Below the pieces are notes generated by a model. It was not told the origin of the DNA, made no database searches, and saw nothing but the letters and a program-made list of their open reading frames with translations. From contig NAUB01000023.1 of NCBI GenBank assembly GCA_003676145.1, positions 1-64,000 on the forward strand: a stretch of 64,000 nt of DNA, written 5' to 3'. Shown in pieces: positions 7,883 to 19,074 of the stretch (the stretch's first letter is position 1; each line of letters opens with the position of its first letter). Origin of the DNA: a gamma proteobacterium symbiont of Stewartia floridana. Its GTDB lineage: Bacteria; Pseudomonadota; Gammaproteobacteria; Chromatiales; Chromatiaceae. Position numbers and translations under genes: made by a program.

Positions 7883-8953
7883 ATGAAACAAGCCGAAGAG
7901 ATCGAGAGAATTATCGATACCGTCGGCAAGACCCTGCAAACCCAGCTCTCACCGACTGAAAGAAGCCGGCTGCACCAGGCGCTGATCAAATCCCTCGACA
8001 ACCCGGAGGGAGGTATACGACCGGAGACCAAACAGGTCACCATACTGCTCTCCGACCTGAGAGGTTTCACCGCACTCTCGGAACACTACCAACCCGATAT
8101 CATCATCGAGATCCTGAATTTCTACTTCTCCCGCATGTGCGAGATCATCTTCCGATTCGGCGGCACCATCGACAAGTTCATGGGTGATTCCATCATGGCC
8201 CTGTTCGGGCTCTCGGAGCAGCGGGATGACGATCTGGAGCGCGCCATCGCCTGCGCCGTGGAGATGCAACGCAGCATGCAGAGCATCAACAGCGAAAACA
8301 TTCAGCATGGACACCCCCGGCTGTTCATGGGCATCGGCATCAACACCGGTCAGGTGGTGGCCGGTAATCTCGGGTCGGAACTGCATCACGAGTACACGGT
8401 GATCGGCGATGAGGTGAATCTCGCCTCACGCATCGAGGCCTACAGCCTGAGAGGCCAGATACTGCTCAGCGAGCACTCCCGGGAGCTGGCAAAAGAGTAC
8501 ATTGAGTGTGAAAAACCGAACCAGGTACTGGTCAAGGGAAAGCAGACACCGGTAAAGCTCTACGAGCTGATTTCAACCAACCGCCCAAGATTTCTCGAGG
8601 TACCGCGGGTTGAATCCCGTAAGAGCCCGCGCATAGAGGTGGATTTTCCACTGACATTTCAAACTCTTAAGAACAAAACCGTCTCTGAGACCAGTTACGC
8701 GGGCCGGGCAATCGATCTGAGCTATTACGGCTTGCAGGCGCGTTTGCCGATTGAACTGCAGACCCTGTCAGATATCCGGATCACCCTCTACACCTCGATG
8801 ATGAGCGAGCAGAGCAGCCACATCTACGCGAAGATTCTGGATAACGAGCAAAACGGCGAGGACTGGCTCTGCCGGATGGAGTTTACCGGCATCGACGAAG
8901 CGGGGCAGAGCGCCATCAAACAGTACATCGACCAGGCGGTGAGCCGACGCTGA
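7883..8953 (+). CDS. Class III adenylate cyclase fused to a C-terminal PilZ domain
   Basis: A 356-residue soluble protein. Residues about 45-230 form a class III nucleotide cyclase: metal-binding Asp58 (LSDLRGFT) and Asp102 (DKFMGDSIMALFG), a lysine (Lys98) just before GD, and the YTVIGDEVNLASRIE segment expected for purine recognition. Residues about 244-350 look like a PilZ domain, with RKSPR (246-250) and DLSYYG (278-283) matching the RxxxR and [D/N]xSxxG c-di-GMP signatures. The start at 7883 has an AAGGAG site seven bases upstream. It sits between algW and murA, interrupting otherwise conserved synteny. ATP rather than GTP preference is inferred from family resemblance. Confidence 0.85.
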   Translation: MKQAEEIERIIDTVGKTLQTQLSPTERSRLHQALIKSLDNPEGGIRPETKQVTILLSDLRGFTALSEHYQPDIIIEILNFYFSRMCEIIFRFGGTIDKFMGDSIMALFGLSEQRDDDLERAIACAVEMQRSMQSINSENIQHGHPRLFMGIGINTGQVVAGNLGSELHHEYTVIGDEVNLASRIEAYSLRGQILLSEHSRELAKEYIECEKPNQVLVKGKQTPVKLYELISTNRPRFLEVPRVESRKSPRIEVDFPLTFQTLKNKTVSETSYAGRAIDLSYYGLQARLPIELQTLSDIRITLYTSMMSEQSSHIYAKILDNEQNGEDWLCRMEFTGIDEAGQSAIKQYIDQAVSRR

Positions 8954-9161
8954 CCGGACCGATTGGGTAAGTTTTCTACAAATACTCCCGTTTTCCATCC
9001 AATTTCGTTATCATCTCCTGTCTTTTTCGTCAGAAACCCTGGGGTTGGGTGGATTTCAGCCGGACAGTGGGCTTCCGCAACTGTCGCTTTCCATACCCGA
9101 CCTGGTTCTAAAACCGGATTTCAGGCCGATGCTGAATGACACTTGGTTTAGAGAGTATGGA

Positions 9162-9260
9162 ACCGCAAATGAACGCGAATTACCGCAAAATGCCGCAACC
9201 AGCGTCAACGATACGGAAACTATTTGCGTTGATTCGCGGTAATTCGCGTTCATTTGCGGT
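9162..9260. repeat. Dispersed inverted repeat, family 1, perfect copy
   Basis: Two perfect 25-base inverted arms (9162-9186 and 9236-9260, containing cgcaaatgaacgcgaat and its complement) with extra related half-units inside. It occupies the middle of the 467-base gene-free stretch between the cyclase gene and murA (8954-9420). Just before murA (about 9367-9402) that stretch also holds a partial family-2 repeat with the core gggcctgttaacac. Confidence 0.9.
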
Positions 9261-9399
9261 GAATTACATACCGATGCCTTGCCACACAATAAAAGCTGTG
9301 TTGCAACTCTGGACAAGCAAGTGCCAACCAGGCCTAAATCCTTCAATAGACACCGGCAGCAATCCCAGGGCTGATTCAATCTACAGTAGGGCCTGTTAA

Positions 9400-10680
<1,281 letters not shown>

Positions 10681-10787
10681 GGCTTGGAAAACCGGGTGAC
10701 CGCGAATAATCGCTGTTTCCCGGATTTCATACGCTTCGTCATTTGTTATCCTTGCAGCTTGCGAGCTGTACTAACCCTGAACCAATC

Positions 10788-11426
10788 ATGAAATTTGACG
10801 CACCCATAACCATCGCCCTGTCGAAAGGCCGCATCTTCAACCAGAGTCTGCCACTGCTGGCCCATGCCGGCATTGAACCGGCCGACGACCCGGAGAAGAG
10901 CCGCAAGCTGATTCTCGATACCAATCATGAACAGGTTAAGCTGGTGATCATTCGCGCCACCGACGTACCCACCTATGTGGAGTATGGTGCTGCGGATCTC
11001 GGTATCGCCGGTAAGGATGTGTTACTCGAGCATGGGGGTGAGGGGCTCTACGAACCACTCGACCTGAATATCGCCCGCTGCCGGATGATGACCGCAGGAT
11101 ACCCGGACGCAGTGGAACAGAAGGGACGCCTGCGGGTGGCCACCAAGTATGTCAAAAGCGCGCAACGCTATTTTGCCGCCAAGGGTGAACAGGTCGAGAT
11201 CATCAAGCTGTATGGCTCAATGGAGCTGGCACCCATCGTCGGCCTGGCGGACATCATTGTCGACCTGGTTGAGAGCGGCAACACACTGAAGGCGAATGGA
11301 CTGGTACCGCTTGAGCATATCGCCGATATCAGCTCCAGACTGGTGGTCAACAAGGCCTCCTGGAAGATGAAGCACGGCCTGATCATGCAACTGATCGAAG
11401 CCTTCCGCGAAGCGGTTAAGAAATAG
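10788..11426 (+). CDS. hisG: ATP phosphoribosyltransferase, short form
   Basis: A 212-residue catalytic subunit for the first step of histidine synthesis, joining ATP and [32 protein letters not shown] and [14 protein letters not shown] are typical. It is the short HisG type that lacks the C-terminal regulatory domain and normally needs HisZ for activity and feedback control; hisZ is not in this window. The start at 10788 ([11 protein letters not shown]) was preferred over an in-frame start 45 bases upstream because it matches family N-termini. Confidence 0.95.
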   Translation: MKFDAPITIALSKGRIFNQSLPLLAHAGIEPADDPEKSRKLILDTNHEQVKLVIIRATDVPTYVEYGAADLGIAGKDVLLEHGGEGLYEPLDLNIARCRMMTAGYPDAVEQKGRLRVATKYVKSAQRYFAAKGEQVEIIKLYGSMELAPIVGLADIIVDLVESGNTLKANGLVPLEHIADISSRLVVNKASWKMKHGLIMQLIEAFREAVKK

Positions 11427-11515
11427 CCCCAGCCGATCCGCTATGATTGACGGGCGGATTCACTGAAACTCCGGTCTCCCGATGGAGCCGGACTATCCAT
11501 TTAGAGAACTTGAAG

Positions 11516-12826
11516 ATGAGCGACATACGCAAACTGTCGACCAGCGACGACAATTTCCAGCAGCAGCTCGACGCCCTGCTCGCCTGGGAATCGGTCTCCG
11601 ACACCGGTGTTAACGATACGGTCAACCAGATCATTCAGGATATCCGCCAGCGCGGTAATGAGGCGCTTCTGGAGTTCACTCATCGCTTCGATCGCTGGCA
11701 GGCCAACAGTGCTGATGATCTGCAGATTCCGCTGAGTCGACTGCAACAGGCCTGGGAGACGATTCCCGAGGAGCAGCAGCAGGCGCTGCAGGTCTCGGCC
11801 GACCGGATTCGCGCCTATGCGGAACGTCAACTGATGGACTCCTGGTCCTATACCGAAGCGGACGGCACGCTGTTGGGTCAACAGGTGACCCCGTTGGATC
11901 GGGTTGGTCTGTATGTGCCTGGCGGCAAGGCCGCCTACCCGTCTTCGGTATTGATGAATGCGATCCCTGCCAAAGTTGCCGGGGTGGATGAGCTGATCAT
12001 GGTGGTCCCCACCCCGGACGGCGAACTCAACGAACTGGTATTGGCAGCCGCACACGTCTCCTCGGTCGACAAGGTATTTGCCGTGGGTGGCGCACAAGCC
12101 GTGGCGGCATTGGCTTACGGTACGGAGACCGTACCACCGGTGGATAAGATCGTCGGGCCGGGAAATATCTATGTGGCGACCGCCAAGCGGGCGGTATTCG
12201 GTCAGGTCGGTATCGACATGGTGGCCGGTCCCTCCGAAATTCTCATCGTCTGCGATGGCCAGACCGATCCGGACTGGATCGCCATGGACCTCTTCTCCCA
12301 GGCGGAACATGATGAAGATGCCCAATCGATCCTGCTCTGTCCCGATGCCGACTACCTGCAACAGGTGGAGGCGAGCATCGACCGACTGTTGCCCACCATG
12401 GAGCGCCAGGAGATCATCGCCACGGCGCTGCGTGTGCGCGGTGCGCTGATCCAGGTCAAGGATATGGACGAAGCGGTGAGTGTGGCCAACCACATCGCCC
12501 CTGAGCATCTGGAGCTGTCGGTTGCCGACCCGCAGGAGATGGTCAAAAGCATCCGTCACGCCGGTGCGATCTTTATGGGTCGACACACCGCTGAAGCCAT
12601 GGGTGACTACTGTGCCGGGCCCAACCATGTACTGCCCACATCCCGCACAGCGCGATTCTCCTCGCCTTTGGGGGTCTACGATTTCCAGAAACGCTCCAGC
12701 CTGATCATGGCCTCCCCGGATGGGGCGGACACGCTGGCAAGAACCTCTTCGGTGATGGCACGGGGTGAGGGGCTGACCGCCCACGCCCGCTCTGCCGAGT
12801 ACCGTTTCAAGGCTGACAAGGAATAA
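11516..12826 (+). CDS. hisD: Histidinol dehydrogenase
   Basis: A 436-residue zinc enzyme that oxidises histidinol to histidine in two NAD-dependent steps. The segments [42 protein letters not shown] and [18 protein letters not shown] carry the expected NAD- and zinc-binding residues. The start at 11516 ([11 protein letters not shown]) was preferred over 11447 because the upstream extension is not family-like. It is 89 bases after hisG and 5 bases before hisC, so it is probably in one operon with them. Confidence 0.97.
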   Translation: MSDIRKLSTSDDNFQQQLDALLAWESVSDTGVNDTVNQIIQDIRQRGNEALLEFTHRFDRWQANSADDLQIPLSRLQQAWETIPEEQQQALQVSADRIRAYAERQLMDSWSYTEADGTLLGQQVTPLDRVGLYVPGGKAAYPSSVLMNAIPAKVAGVDELIMVVPTPDGELNELVLAAAHVSSVDKVFAVGGAQAVAALAYGTETVPPVDKIVGPGNIYVATAKRAVFGQVGIDMVAGPSEILIVCDGQTDPDWIAMDLFSQAEHDEDAQSILLCPDADYLQQVEASIDRLLPTMERQEIIATALRVRGALIQVKDMDEAVSVANHIAPEHLELSVADPQEMVKSIRHAGAIFMGRHTAEAMGDYCAGPNHVLPTSRTARFSSPLGVYDFQKRSSLIMASPDGADTLARTSSVMARGEGLTAHARSAEYRFKADKE

Positions 12827-12831
12827 TCGGC

Positions 12832-13887
12832 ATGAATCCCTACTGGAGCCCGGGCATCGATAAGCTCTCCCCCTATGTTCCGGGGGAGCAGCCCAAGCTT
12901 GCGCGACTGGTAAAACTGAACACCAATGAGAATCCCTACGGCCCCTCACCCAAAGTGATCGAGGCGATCCGTGCGGAGGCGGGGGAGAGCCTGCGACGCT
13001 ACCCCCAGGCGGACTCCGCCGAACTGCGCACGGTGGTGGCGGACTACTATGCTCTGCAAGCCGACCAGATCTTTGTCGGCAATGGCTCCGATGAGGTACT
13101 GGCCCACGCCTTCTTCGCCCTGTTCCAGCAGCCCAAGCCGCTGCTGTTTCCCGACATCAGCTACAGCTTCTATCCGGTCTACTGCGGACTCTACAACATC
13201 GATTACCGCACCATCCCGCTGCGGGAGGATTTCTCCATCGGCGTGGATGATTATCAGCAGGAGAACGGCGGCATCATCTTCCCCAATCCGAACGCCCCCA
13301 CTGGACGGTTGCTTGCGTTGTCTGATATCGAACAACTGCTGAAGCGTAATCGGGACTCTGCCGTGGTCGTGGATGAGGCCTACATCGATTTCGGCGGCGA
13401 GAGTGCCGCCTCACTGATCAATAGCTATCCGAACCTGCTGGTGGTGCAGACCCTGTCCAAATCCCGCTCTCTGGCCGGCCTGAGGATTGGCCTGGCGATG
13501 GGGGATGCGGGTCTGATCGAAGCGCTGATCCGAGTCAAAGACAGCTTCAACTCCTATCCGATGGATCGTATCGGCGCCAAAGCGGCGATCGCCTCATTCA
13601 AGGATGAGGACTACTTTCAGCAGATCCGCCAACAGATCATCAGCTCCCGGGAAAACCTCACCGATGCACTGACCAAGCTGGGTTTCCAGGTAGTGCCTTC
13701 CGCCGCCAACTTTGTCTTTGCCAGCCACCCTGGACATCAGGCAGAGATGATCTCGGCCAAATTACGCGAACAGGGCGTCATTGTTCGCCACTTCAAGCAG
13801 CCCCGAATCAAAGATTTTCTGCGCATCACCATCGGCACATCGGAAGAGAACCAAAGACTGCTGGAAGCGCTACAGCAGATCGTCTGA
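12832..13887 (+). CDS. hisC: Histidinol-phosphate aminotransferase
   Basis: A 351-residue PLP-dependent class I/II aminotransferase that converts imidazole-acetol phosphate to histidinol phosphate. [41 protein letters not shown] and the PLP-lysine segment [14 protein letters not shown] are present in order. It is the last gene of murA-hisGDC, five bases after hisD. No clear terminator was seen after it. Confidence 0.97.
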   Translation: MNPYWSPGIDKLSPYVPGEQPKLARLVKLNTNENPYGPSPKVIEAIRAEAGESLRRYPQADSAELRTVVADYYALQADQIFVGNGSDEVLAHAFFALFQQPKPLLFPDISYSFYPVYCGLYNIDYRTIPLREDFSIGVDDYQQENGGIIFPNPNAPTGRLLALSDIEQLLKRNRDSAVVVDEAYIDFGGESAASLINSYPNLLVVQTLSKSRSLAGLRIGLAMGDAGLIEALIRVKDSFNSYPMDRIGAKAAIASFKDEDYFQQIRQQIISSRENLTDALTKLGFQVVPSAANFVFASHPGHQAEMISAKLREQGVIVRHFKQPRIKDFLRITIGTSEENQRLLEALQQIV

Positions 13888-13917
13888 GCTTATTAGTCAG
13901 CAGTTGATCAAATTCGG

Positions 13918-14298
13918 TTATACGTTGACAGCCGACTCATAAGCACTGTTAACCAACATATCCAGACTGTCCGAATCATAGGGCACCGAATACCAGCCAT
14001 ATTCTGTCTGATAACTTTCAAAGCCTCGGGTCATCGGCAAATCCAACTCAGCGCTTTTTGACAGTCTTAAACCGACACGCCTCATTCCTGAAGCATAAGC
14101 AAAAACAGTCCCGTTCACATACCAGATAACATAAGCGAAGTTCTGACTGTCGGGGCAAAATGATTTCACACCCTCAAGCCCGGACAGGCATTTTTCAATC
14201 GGAGCAATGATGTCAGCATGACAACCCTGCCCCTCCAGCTCCGATAAAACCTGGTGATTTAAGGGATTGTTTAGTTCTGGCGGAACCGGTCTGCTCAT
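13918..14298 (-). CDS. Hypothetical protein, no recognised family
   Basis: A 126-residue soluble protein with no signal peptide or membrane span. It has three cysteines and many aromatic residues toward the C-terminus (FESYQTEYGWYSVPYDSDSLD). The start at 14298 (MSRPVPPELNNPL) follows GTGGTGG; an upstream TTG at 14319 is less likely. It is convergent with hisC and has a family-1 half repeat just upstream. The sequence reads like a real protein with normal composition, but no function is suggested by sequence or neighbours. Confidence 0.6.
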   Translation of the reverse strand: MSRPVPPELNNPLNHQVLSELEGQGCHADIIAPIEKCLSGLEGVKSFCPDSQNFAYVIWYVNGTVFAYASGMRRVGLRLSKSAELDLPMTRGFESYQTEYGWYSVPYDSDSLDMLVNSAYESAVNV

Positions 14299-14345
14299 GT
14301 TTACCACCACTATCAGCAACAGCTGACAACCTTGGAATTCATTTT

Positions 14346-14375
14346 CATTGGCGTTTATTAGCGTTCATTTGCGGA
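14346..14375. repeat. Dispersed repeat, family 1, half copy
   Basis: A single arm (gcgttcatttgcgga preceded by a related unit) with no partner arm nearby. It lies between the hypothetical gene and the fructosamine-kinase-like gene. Confidence 0.65.
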
Positions 14376-14399
14376 CCAAAATTCTTCCCTGTCTTAAAT

Positions 14400-15278
14400 T
14401 CAAACCTCAGCCAGCAACCGATCGATCATCCCCTCCGCCTGACTCAGATAACCACCACCGAACAGGTTCAGGTGGTTGAGAATGTGGTAGAGGTTGTACA
14501 ACACCTTGCGGGTGGAGTAACCCGGCGACAGCGGCCAGCTCTCCCGGTAGGCATCGTAGAAGCGGTTGCCGAAGCCGCCAAACAGTTCGGTCATCGCAAG
14601 GTCCGCCTCCCGATCACCAAAGTAGACTGCCGGATCGTAGATCACCGGTTGCCCCGTCTGATCATAGGCCAGATTGCCACCCCACAGATCACCGTGCAGG
14701 ATCGAGGCTGTCGGCTGGTGGTCCAGCAGCAGATGAAAGTGATCGAGCAACCGCTCACCCCGCCGCTGCAGACTTCCCCGGTAACCGTTCTCCCCTGCCA
14801 ATTGCAGCTGGAAACCAAGACGCTGCTCACGCCAGAACTCGATCCAATCATCCTCTCTTTGATTCGGCTGGTGGGTTGAGCCGATGGTATTGTCCCGATG
14901 CCAGCCGAAGTAGGGCTGCGCCACCTGATGCATGGCGGCCAGCCTGCGGCCGGCAATCTCCGCACCATCCCGACTGCCGTGTCCCATCTCCAGAAACTCC
15001 ATCACCAGATAGGCTTGATCTCCACTCACACCACTGCAGACCGGCTTGGGTACTCGAATGGTATGGGTATCGGCCAGGGCCTGGAGCCCCTCAGACTCCG
15101 CTTCGAACATATCCAGCAGGGCACTTCGGTTGAGCTTGATGAAGTAGCTGCGCTCACCATCGGTCAAGCGCACCCCGGTGTTGATGCATCCACCACCGAT
15201 CATTTTAGGCTCTAACGGATTGAATGGAGCATCAGTTGAGTCTGCAATATGCTGCGCGATAATCTGCCAATCATTCAT
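14400..15278 (-). CDS. Fructosamine kinase family protein
   Basis: A 292-residue protein-kinase-like fold enzyme of the fructosamine/ketosamine-3-kinase family, which phosphorylates sugar adducts on amines so that they break down (protein deglycation). The GGGCINTG-like nucleotide loop, the catalytic HGDLWGGNLAYD and the metal-binding YDPAVYFGDREADLAM segment are present. The start at 15278 (MNDWQIIAQHIAD) was chosen over 15320 because AAGGGGG lies nine bases upstream. Bacterial substrates are poorly known, so the exact role is uncertain. Confidence 0.9.
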   Translation of the reverse strand: MNDWQIIAQHIADSTDAPFNPLEPKMIGGGCINTGVRLTDGERSYFIKLNRSALLDMFEAESEGLQALADTHTIRVPKPVCSGVSGDQAYLVMEFLEMGHGSRDGAEIAGRRLAAMHQVAQPYFGWHRDNTIGSTHQPNQREDDWIEFWREQRLGFQLQLAGENGYRGSLQRRGERLLDHFHLLLDHQPTASILHGDLWGGNLAYDQTGQPVIYDPAVYFGDREADLAMTELFGGFGNRFYDAYRESWPLSPGYSTRKVLYNLYHILNHLNLFGGGYLSQAEGMIDRLLAEV

Positions 15279-15379
15279 GCCAAATCCCCCTTTGCTGCGG
15301 ATCAAACCCCGCCCGTTCACGCCTCTGGCAGTCAGTGCTTATTCACAATGTGCTAATGTTGCATCACAACATACAAGGC

Positions 15380-15553
15380 TTTGCGAATTTTATTACTATT
15401 AGAAGTGATTAATATACTATAACTACTTGTTAATTATAGTGTTAGTGAAACTGTTAAAAAAATAGTCAAATTAACAGGAATCCAACAAACACAAGGCCTT
15501 GGGCCCTCTATTCCATAAATGTCCACAAAGTTATCCACAGCACTTGTGGAAAA
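15380..15553. promoter_or_regulatory. AT-rich tract with paired DnaA boxes upstream of priA
   Basis: Positions 15380-15475 are strongly A+T rich and contain short inverted repeats (actataa...ttatagt; ctgttaa...ttaacag). Next come the consensus DnaA box ttatccaca (15531-15539, plus) and a second consensus match ttttccaca read on the minus strand (15545-15553), with a weaker 7/9 match at 15519-15527. This lies in the roughly 560-base gene-free stretch between the kinase gene and priA. The match is direct; any DnaA-dependent function is inference. Confidence 0.5.
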
Positions 15554-15730
15554 AGTTCTGCCTTAAAACAGTGCATTTTGCCAACCCATTGATAACACCA
15601 TTTTATGCCCAGATAACACCACTCTTTTCCCATCCCACTTCAAGGCGCCACAACACCACAATGAGCCCTGATGATTGCAATTGAACGATGCACAATGCAG
15701 AGTGGCCACTGCTATGGCAAACCGAAACAG

Positions 15731-15828
15731 CGTCACTGATGTAGAATGACCACACATCGCTCATTCCGCCTTGCCGGAAAATAGAGCAGCCCCAGAAGGG
15801 CTGATTGGATTAGTCTTAACAGGCCCAG
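15731..15828. repeat. Dispersed repeat, family 2, copy upstream of priA
   Basis: Homologous to 60361-60450: both share tgtagaatgaccac, then a cgctcattc..gccttgc..gga block, and both end in ttaacaggccc. Its right end lies about ten bases before the priA start, so it forms the priA 5' leader. Shorter relatives with the same core occur at 9391-9402, 19133-19146, about 41804-41836 and 52048-52062. Confidence 0.7.
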
Positions 15829-15838
15829 AAGTCTCGTG

Positions 15839-18037
15839 ATGGAATCGGATACCATATTAAAGATAGCGCTTGCCGGCCCCCTTCGCGGCTACTTCGACTA
15901 CCTTCCCCCTGAACACAACGGCATCACACTCACCCCCGGATGCCGGTTTGAGATACCTTTTGGCCGCAGCAGCCGAGTGGGCATTCTGATTTCAACCAGC
16001 AGCAAATCTTCAGTTCCGACAGGCAAACTGAAACGCGCCCTCTCTCAACTCGACCATACCCCGTTGCTTCAACCTTCAGACCTGCGCCTGCTGAAGTGGG
16101 CGGCTGACTACTACGAGCACCCGCTGGGTGATGTGATATTTCATGCCCTGCCTTTGAACCTGAGAAAAAAACCGACCGCTGCCAAAACCAGCCATCCAGG
16201 TCTGCGACTGACCCAGGCAGGTGAGGCTTTGGATCCAGACACGCTTTCCAGGGCACCCAAACAACGCAGCGTAATCCTTGCACTTCAACAGCACCCGCAG
16301 GGGCTGGCGAAAAGCCTGCTTATGCAGAATCACGAGCTCTCCCCGGCGGTACTGCGCAGCCTGCTGGATAAAGGGCTGATCACCCCCTGTGAGCTCCCCC
16401 CCCAGCCACTGCCCAGCGAAGCGGCTCATCAGCTCAACCCGCAACAACAACTGGCGGTCGACACGGTGCGCGAAAAGCTGGACGGATTTCAGGCCTATCT
16501 GCTCAACGGGGTAACCGGTAGCGGCAAAACCGAAGTCTATCTGCATCTGGTCACCGATGTTCTGGCCCAGGGGCGGCAGGCATTGATCCTGGTTCCGGAG
16601 ATCGGACTGACCCCGCAACTGCTGCAGCGTTTTCAACAACGTATGGGGCATGAGGTTGCCGTACTGCACTCCGGACTGGCGGATGGAGAGCGTGAAAAGG
16701 TCTGGCACGCGATGCGTCAGATGCGCCAGCGTGTCCTCATCGGAACCCGTTCCGCTGTATTCACGCCAATGCCCGAGCTGGGTCTGATCATTGTCGACGA
16801 GGAACATGATCTCTCCTACAAACAGCAGGAGGGTTTTCGCTACAACGCCAGGGATATCTCCCTGGTTCGCGCTCAGCAGACCGGCTGCCCGGTGGTACTC
16901 GGCTCAGCAACCCCATCCCTGGAGTCGTTGAGGAACGTTCAGGAGCGCCGTTACCGCCAGCTGGATCTGCCGAAACGGGCCGCCGACGCCAGCATGCCGA
17001 GCCTGTCGCTGATCGACATTCGCAATGGCCATCTCAAAGGGGGATTGTCTCCCGCCCTGCTGAAACACCTTCAACAGACCCTGCAGGCCGGAGAGCAGGC
17101 GATGCTGTTTCTCAACCGTCGCGGATACGCGCCGATGCTCACCTGTCACGCCTGTGGCTGGCTGACCGACTGTCCCCGTTGCGATGCACGCATGACCCAT
17201 CACCGCCAGCAGAGACTGCTCTGGTGTCACCATTGCGGTCACCAGCAGAGAGAACCGGCTGTTTGTCCCAGCTGTGGCAGCCCCGACCTGCGTCCGGTCG
17301 GTCAGGGTACCGAGCGGGTTGAAGAGGTCTTACAACAACACTTTCCGAATTATCCCCTGGCACGCATCGACCGGGATTCAACCAGCCGCAAGGGAAGTCT
17401 GGAAAAACTCTTGAAGCAGGTCCATTCAGGCAGCATCCCTCTTCTGATCGGCACCCAGATGATTGCCAAAGGACACCATTTCCCCGCCGTTACACTGGTG
17501 GCCATCCTGGATGTGGATCAGGGACTGTTTGGCGCCGACTTCAGAGCTTCTGAAAGAATGGCCCAGCTGATACTCCAGGTGGCTGGCCGGGCTGGCCGGG
17601 CCGAACGTCCGGGACGGGTGATGATCCAGACCCGTCATCCCGACCACCCGTTGATGCAGCTTCTGACCCAACAGGGATATGCGGCTTTTGCCGAGCTGGC
17701 CATGCAGGAGCGGCAAATGGCCATGCTGCCCCCTTATGCCCATCAGGCGTTGATTCGCGCAGAAGCCAACCGATCGGACTATCCGGAACTGTTTCTCAAG
17801 CAGCTGTTGGAAAGTTGTCAGCAGCTCCAACACGCCACTGAACTGGTGTTCTGGGGACCGGTCCCTGCCCCGATGGAGCGACGTGCCGGTAAGACCAGAG
17901 CCCATCTACTGATTCAATCCAATCAACGTCTGCCTTTGCACCGTTGGCTATCGCAAGCTATCGAGATATTCCCGACACTACACCATGCTCGCAAGGTACG
18001 CTGGTCTGTGGATGTGGATCCACAAGAGATGCTCTAG
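15839..18037 (+). CDS. priA: Primosomal replication restart helicase PriA
   Basis: A 732-residue DNA helicase that reloads the replisome at stalled forks. In order: a DNA-binding N-terminal domain (MESDTILKIALAGPLRGYF), Walker A GVTGSGKTEVYL, the DEEH box in IIVDEEHDLSYKQQEG, the zinc-binding cysteine cluster (CHACGW, CPRC, CHHCG, CPSCG) and helicase motifs V-VI (GTQMIAKGHHF; VAGRAGRAERPG). Length is normal. A GTG three bases upstream (15836) is an alternative start. The leader contains a family-2 repeat and, further up, DnaA boxes. Confidence 0.97.
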   Translation: MESDTILKIALAGPLRGYFDYLPPEHNGITLTPGCRFEIPFGRSSRVGILISTSSKSSVPTGKLKRALSQLDHTPLLQPSDLRLLKWAADYYEHPLGDVIFHALPLNLRKKPTAAKTSHPGLRLTQAGEALDPDTLSRAPKQRSVILALQQHPQGLAKSLLMQNHELSPAVLRSLLDKGLITPCELPPQPLPSEAAHQLNPQQQLAVDTVREKLDGFQAYLLNGVTGSGKTEVYLHLVTDVLAQGRQALILVPEIGLTPQLLQRFQQRMGHEVAVLHSGLADGEREKVWHAMRQMRQRVLIGTRSAVFTPMPELGLIIVDEEHDLSYKQQEGFRYNARDISLVRAQQTGCPVVLGSATPSLESLRNVQERRYRQLDLPKRAADASMPSLSLIDIRNGHLKGGLSPALLKHLQQTLQAGEQAMLFLNRRGYAPMLTCHACGWLTDCPRCDARMTHHRQQRLLWCHHCGHQQREPAVCPSCGSPDLRPVGQGTERVEEVLQQHFPNYPLARIDRDSTSRKGSLEKLLKQVHSGSIPLLIGTQMIAKGHHFPAVTLVAILDVDQGLFGADFRASERMAQLILQVAGRAGRAERPGRVMIQTRHPDHPLMQLLTQQGYAAFAELAMQERQMAMLPPYAHQALIRAEANRSDYPELFLKQLLESCQQLQHATELVFWGPVPAPMERRAGKTRAHLLIQSNQRLPLHRWLSQAIEIFPTLHHARKVRWSVDVDPQEML

Positions 18038-18498
18038 TCTGATTAGCATCATCCAAAGAATCGGGATCGGTTGAGAAATTGAAGATGGCTCGCGCCAGCA
18101 GAAAAATAGATCCAGACTCTTAAACCTCAACTCAATGGACCATTTCATGGAAACGGACTGGGGAGTCACTAACTCAACAGCGTTCTTTTACTCACCAACT
18201 CAGCAATCCAACCATTATCAGAGTATCAATTAAAAATACGATTCATAAAATATCGCTCGAACACTTAAACAGTTAGTTGGAGCGAAATAGATTATGACGG
18301 GTCATTCACTTGTCGACTGCCACGCAAATAGAACACAACCCACTAGCAACATGCTATGAGTTCGAGTGTTTATATGTTATTAAAAAGATTCTCGATTCAA
18401 GCAGACATTAAGTTAGCTTTACCTCTTATTATTTAAAACCTGTTTCATTAACCACAAACTGATGCAAACAGGCCATGTGACTCTCTGGTTGGTGACTT
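18038..18498. other. Gene-free AT-rich stretch after priA
   Basis: About 460 bases with no plausible coding frame, RNA gene or clear terminator. It is markedly A+T richer than the flanking genes and presumably holds the promoter of the downstream DUF4388-like gene. Confidence 0.6.
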
Positions 18499-19074
18499 AT
18501 GGATACAAACTACCTGCCACTTCACGAGATCATTATTGAGCTCCGTTCATTGACCAGGAGCAAGTCAACCGGCTATCTCTTCATCGTCAGCAGCGAACAA
18601 CACTCTGCCACATTCGGCCTTGAACAGGGCCGCATCGTCTCCCTCCAGTGCAGACTTCGCACTGGCGAAAAAGCCATTCCTCTGATAGCCAACATCAAAT
18701 ATGGTTCCTGTCGATTTGAGGAGAGCATAAGCCTGATAAGAAAGATGCAGCTTGAAGACAACGAAACCATCTTCAACCAGATACTCTCCCTACACGAACA
18801 GTTGATTGAAGCTGAAGCAGAGCAACCGAAAAATGCTGCGATAAACAACGACGGCGATAATCGTCCCATACAACTTTCCGATCAGCAGAGAAGCGACATA
18901 GAGAGCAGCCTGATGGAAGAGATTGGACCGATGGGCAGTTTTGTCATGGATACAATTGAACAATGCAACGAATTTGATTCAATCAAAGATATCATCAATG
19001 ATGAGATCGACCGACCCGATATCGCTCAGGCACTTCTAATGAAGATCGATAAAATTATCAACCAAACCGCATGA
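18499..19074 (+). CDS. DUF4388-like (PATAN-type) regulatory protein
   Basis: A 191-residue cytoplasmic protein. The N-terminal 75 residues ([20 protein letters not shown], then [18 protein letters not shown]) fit the DUF4388/PATAN pattern, in which a small beta-rich domain is tied to signal-output proteins. The C-terminal part (about 125-190, [20 protein letters not shown]) resembles the helical domain found at the end of such proteins in chemotaxis or twitching regulators. No receiver or enzyme domain is attached. It is flanked by long gene-poor DNA on both sides. Family placement is tentative. Confidence 0.6.

Noticed and set aside
11501..12949. 482-codon frame antisense to hisD
   Set aside because: Shadow frame across hisD and the hisC start; composition rich in Arg, Gly and His with no motif.
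15380..15553. Chromosome origin (oriC)
   Set aside because: Only two to three DnaA boxes and none of the usual origin neighbours (dnaA, dnaN, rpmH, gidA); kept only as a regulatory candidate.
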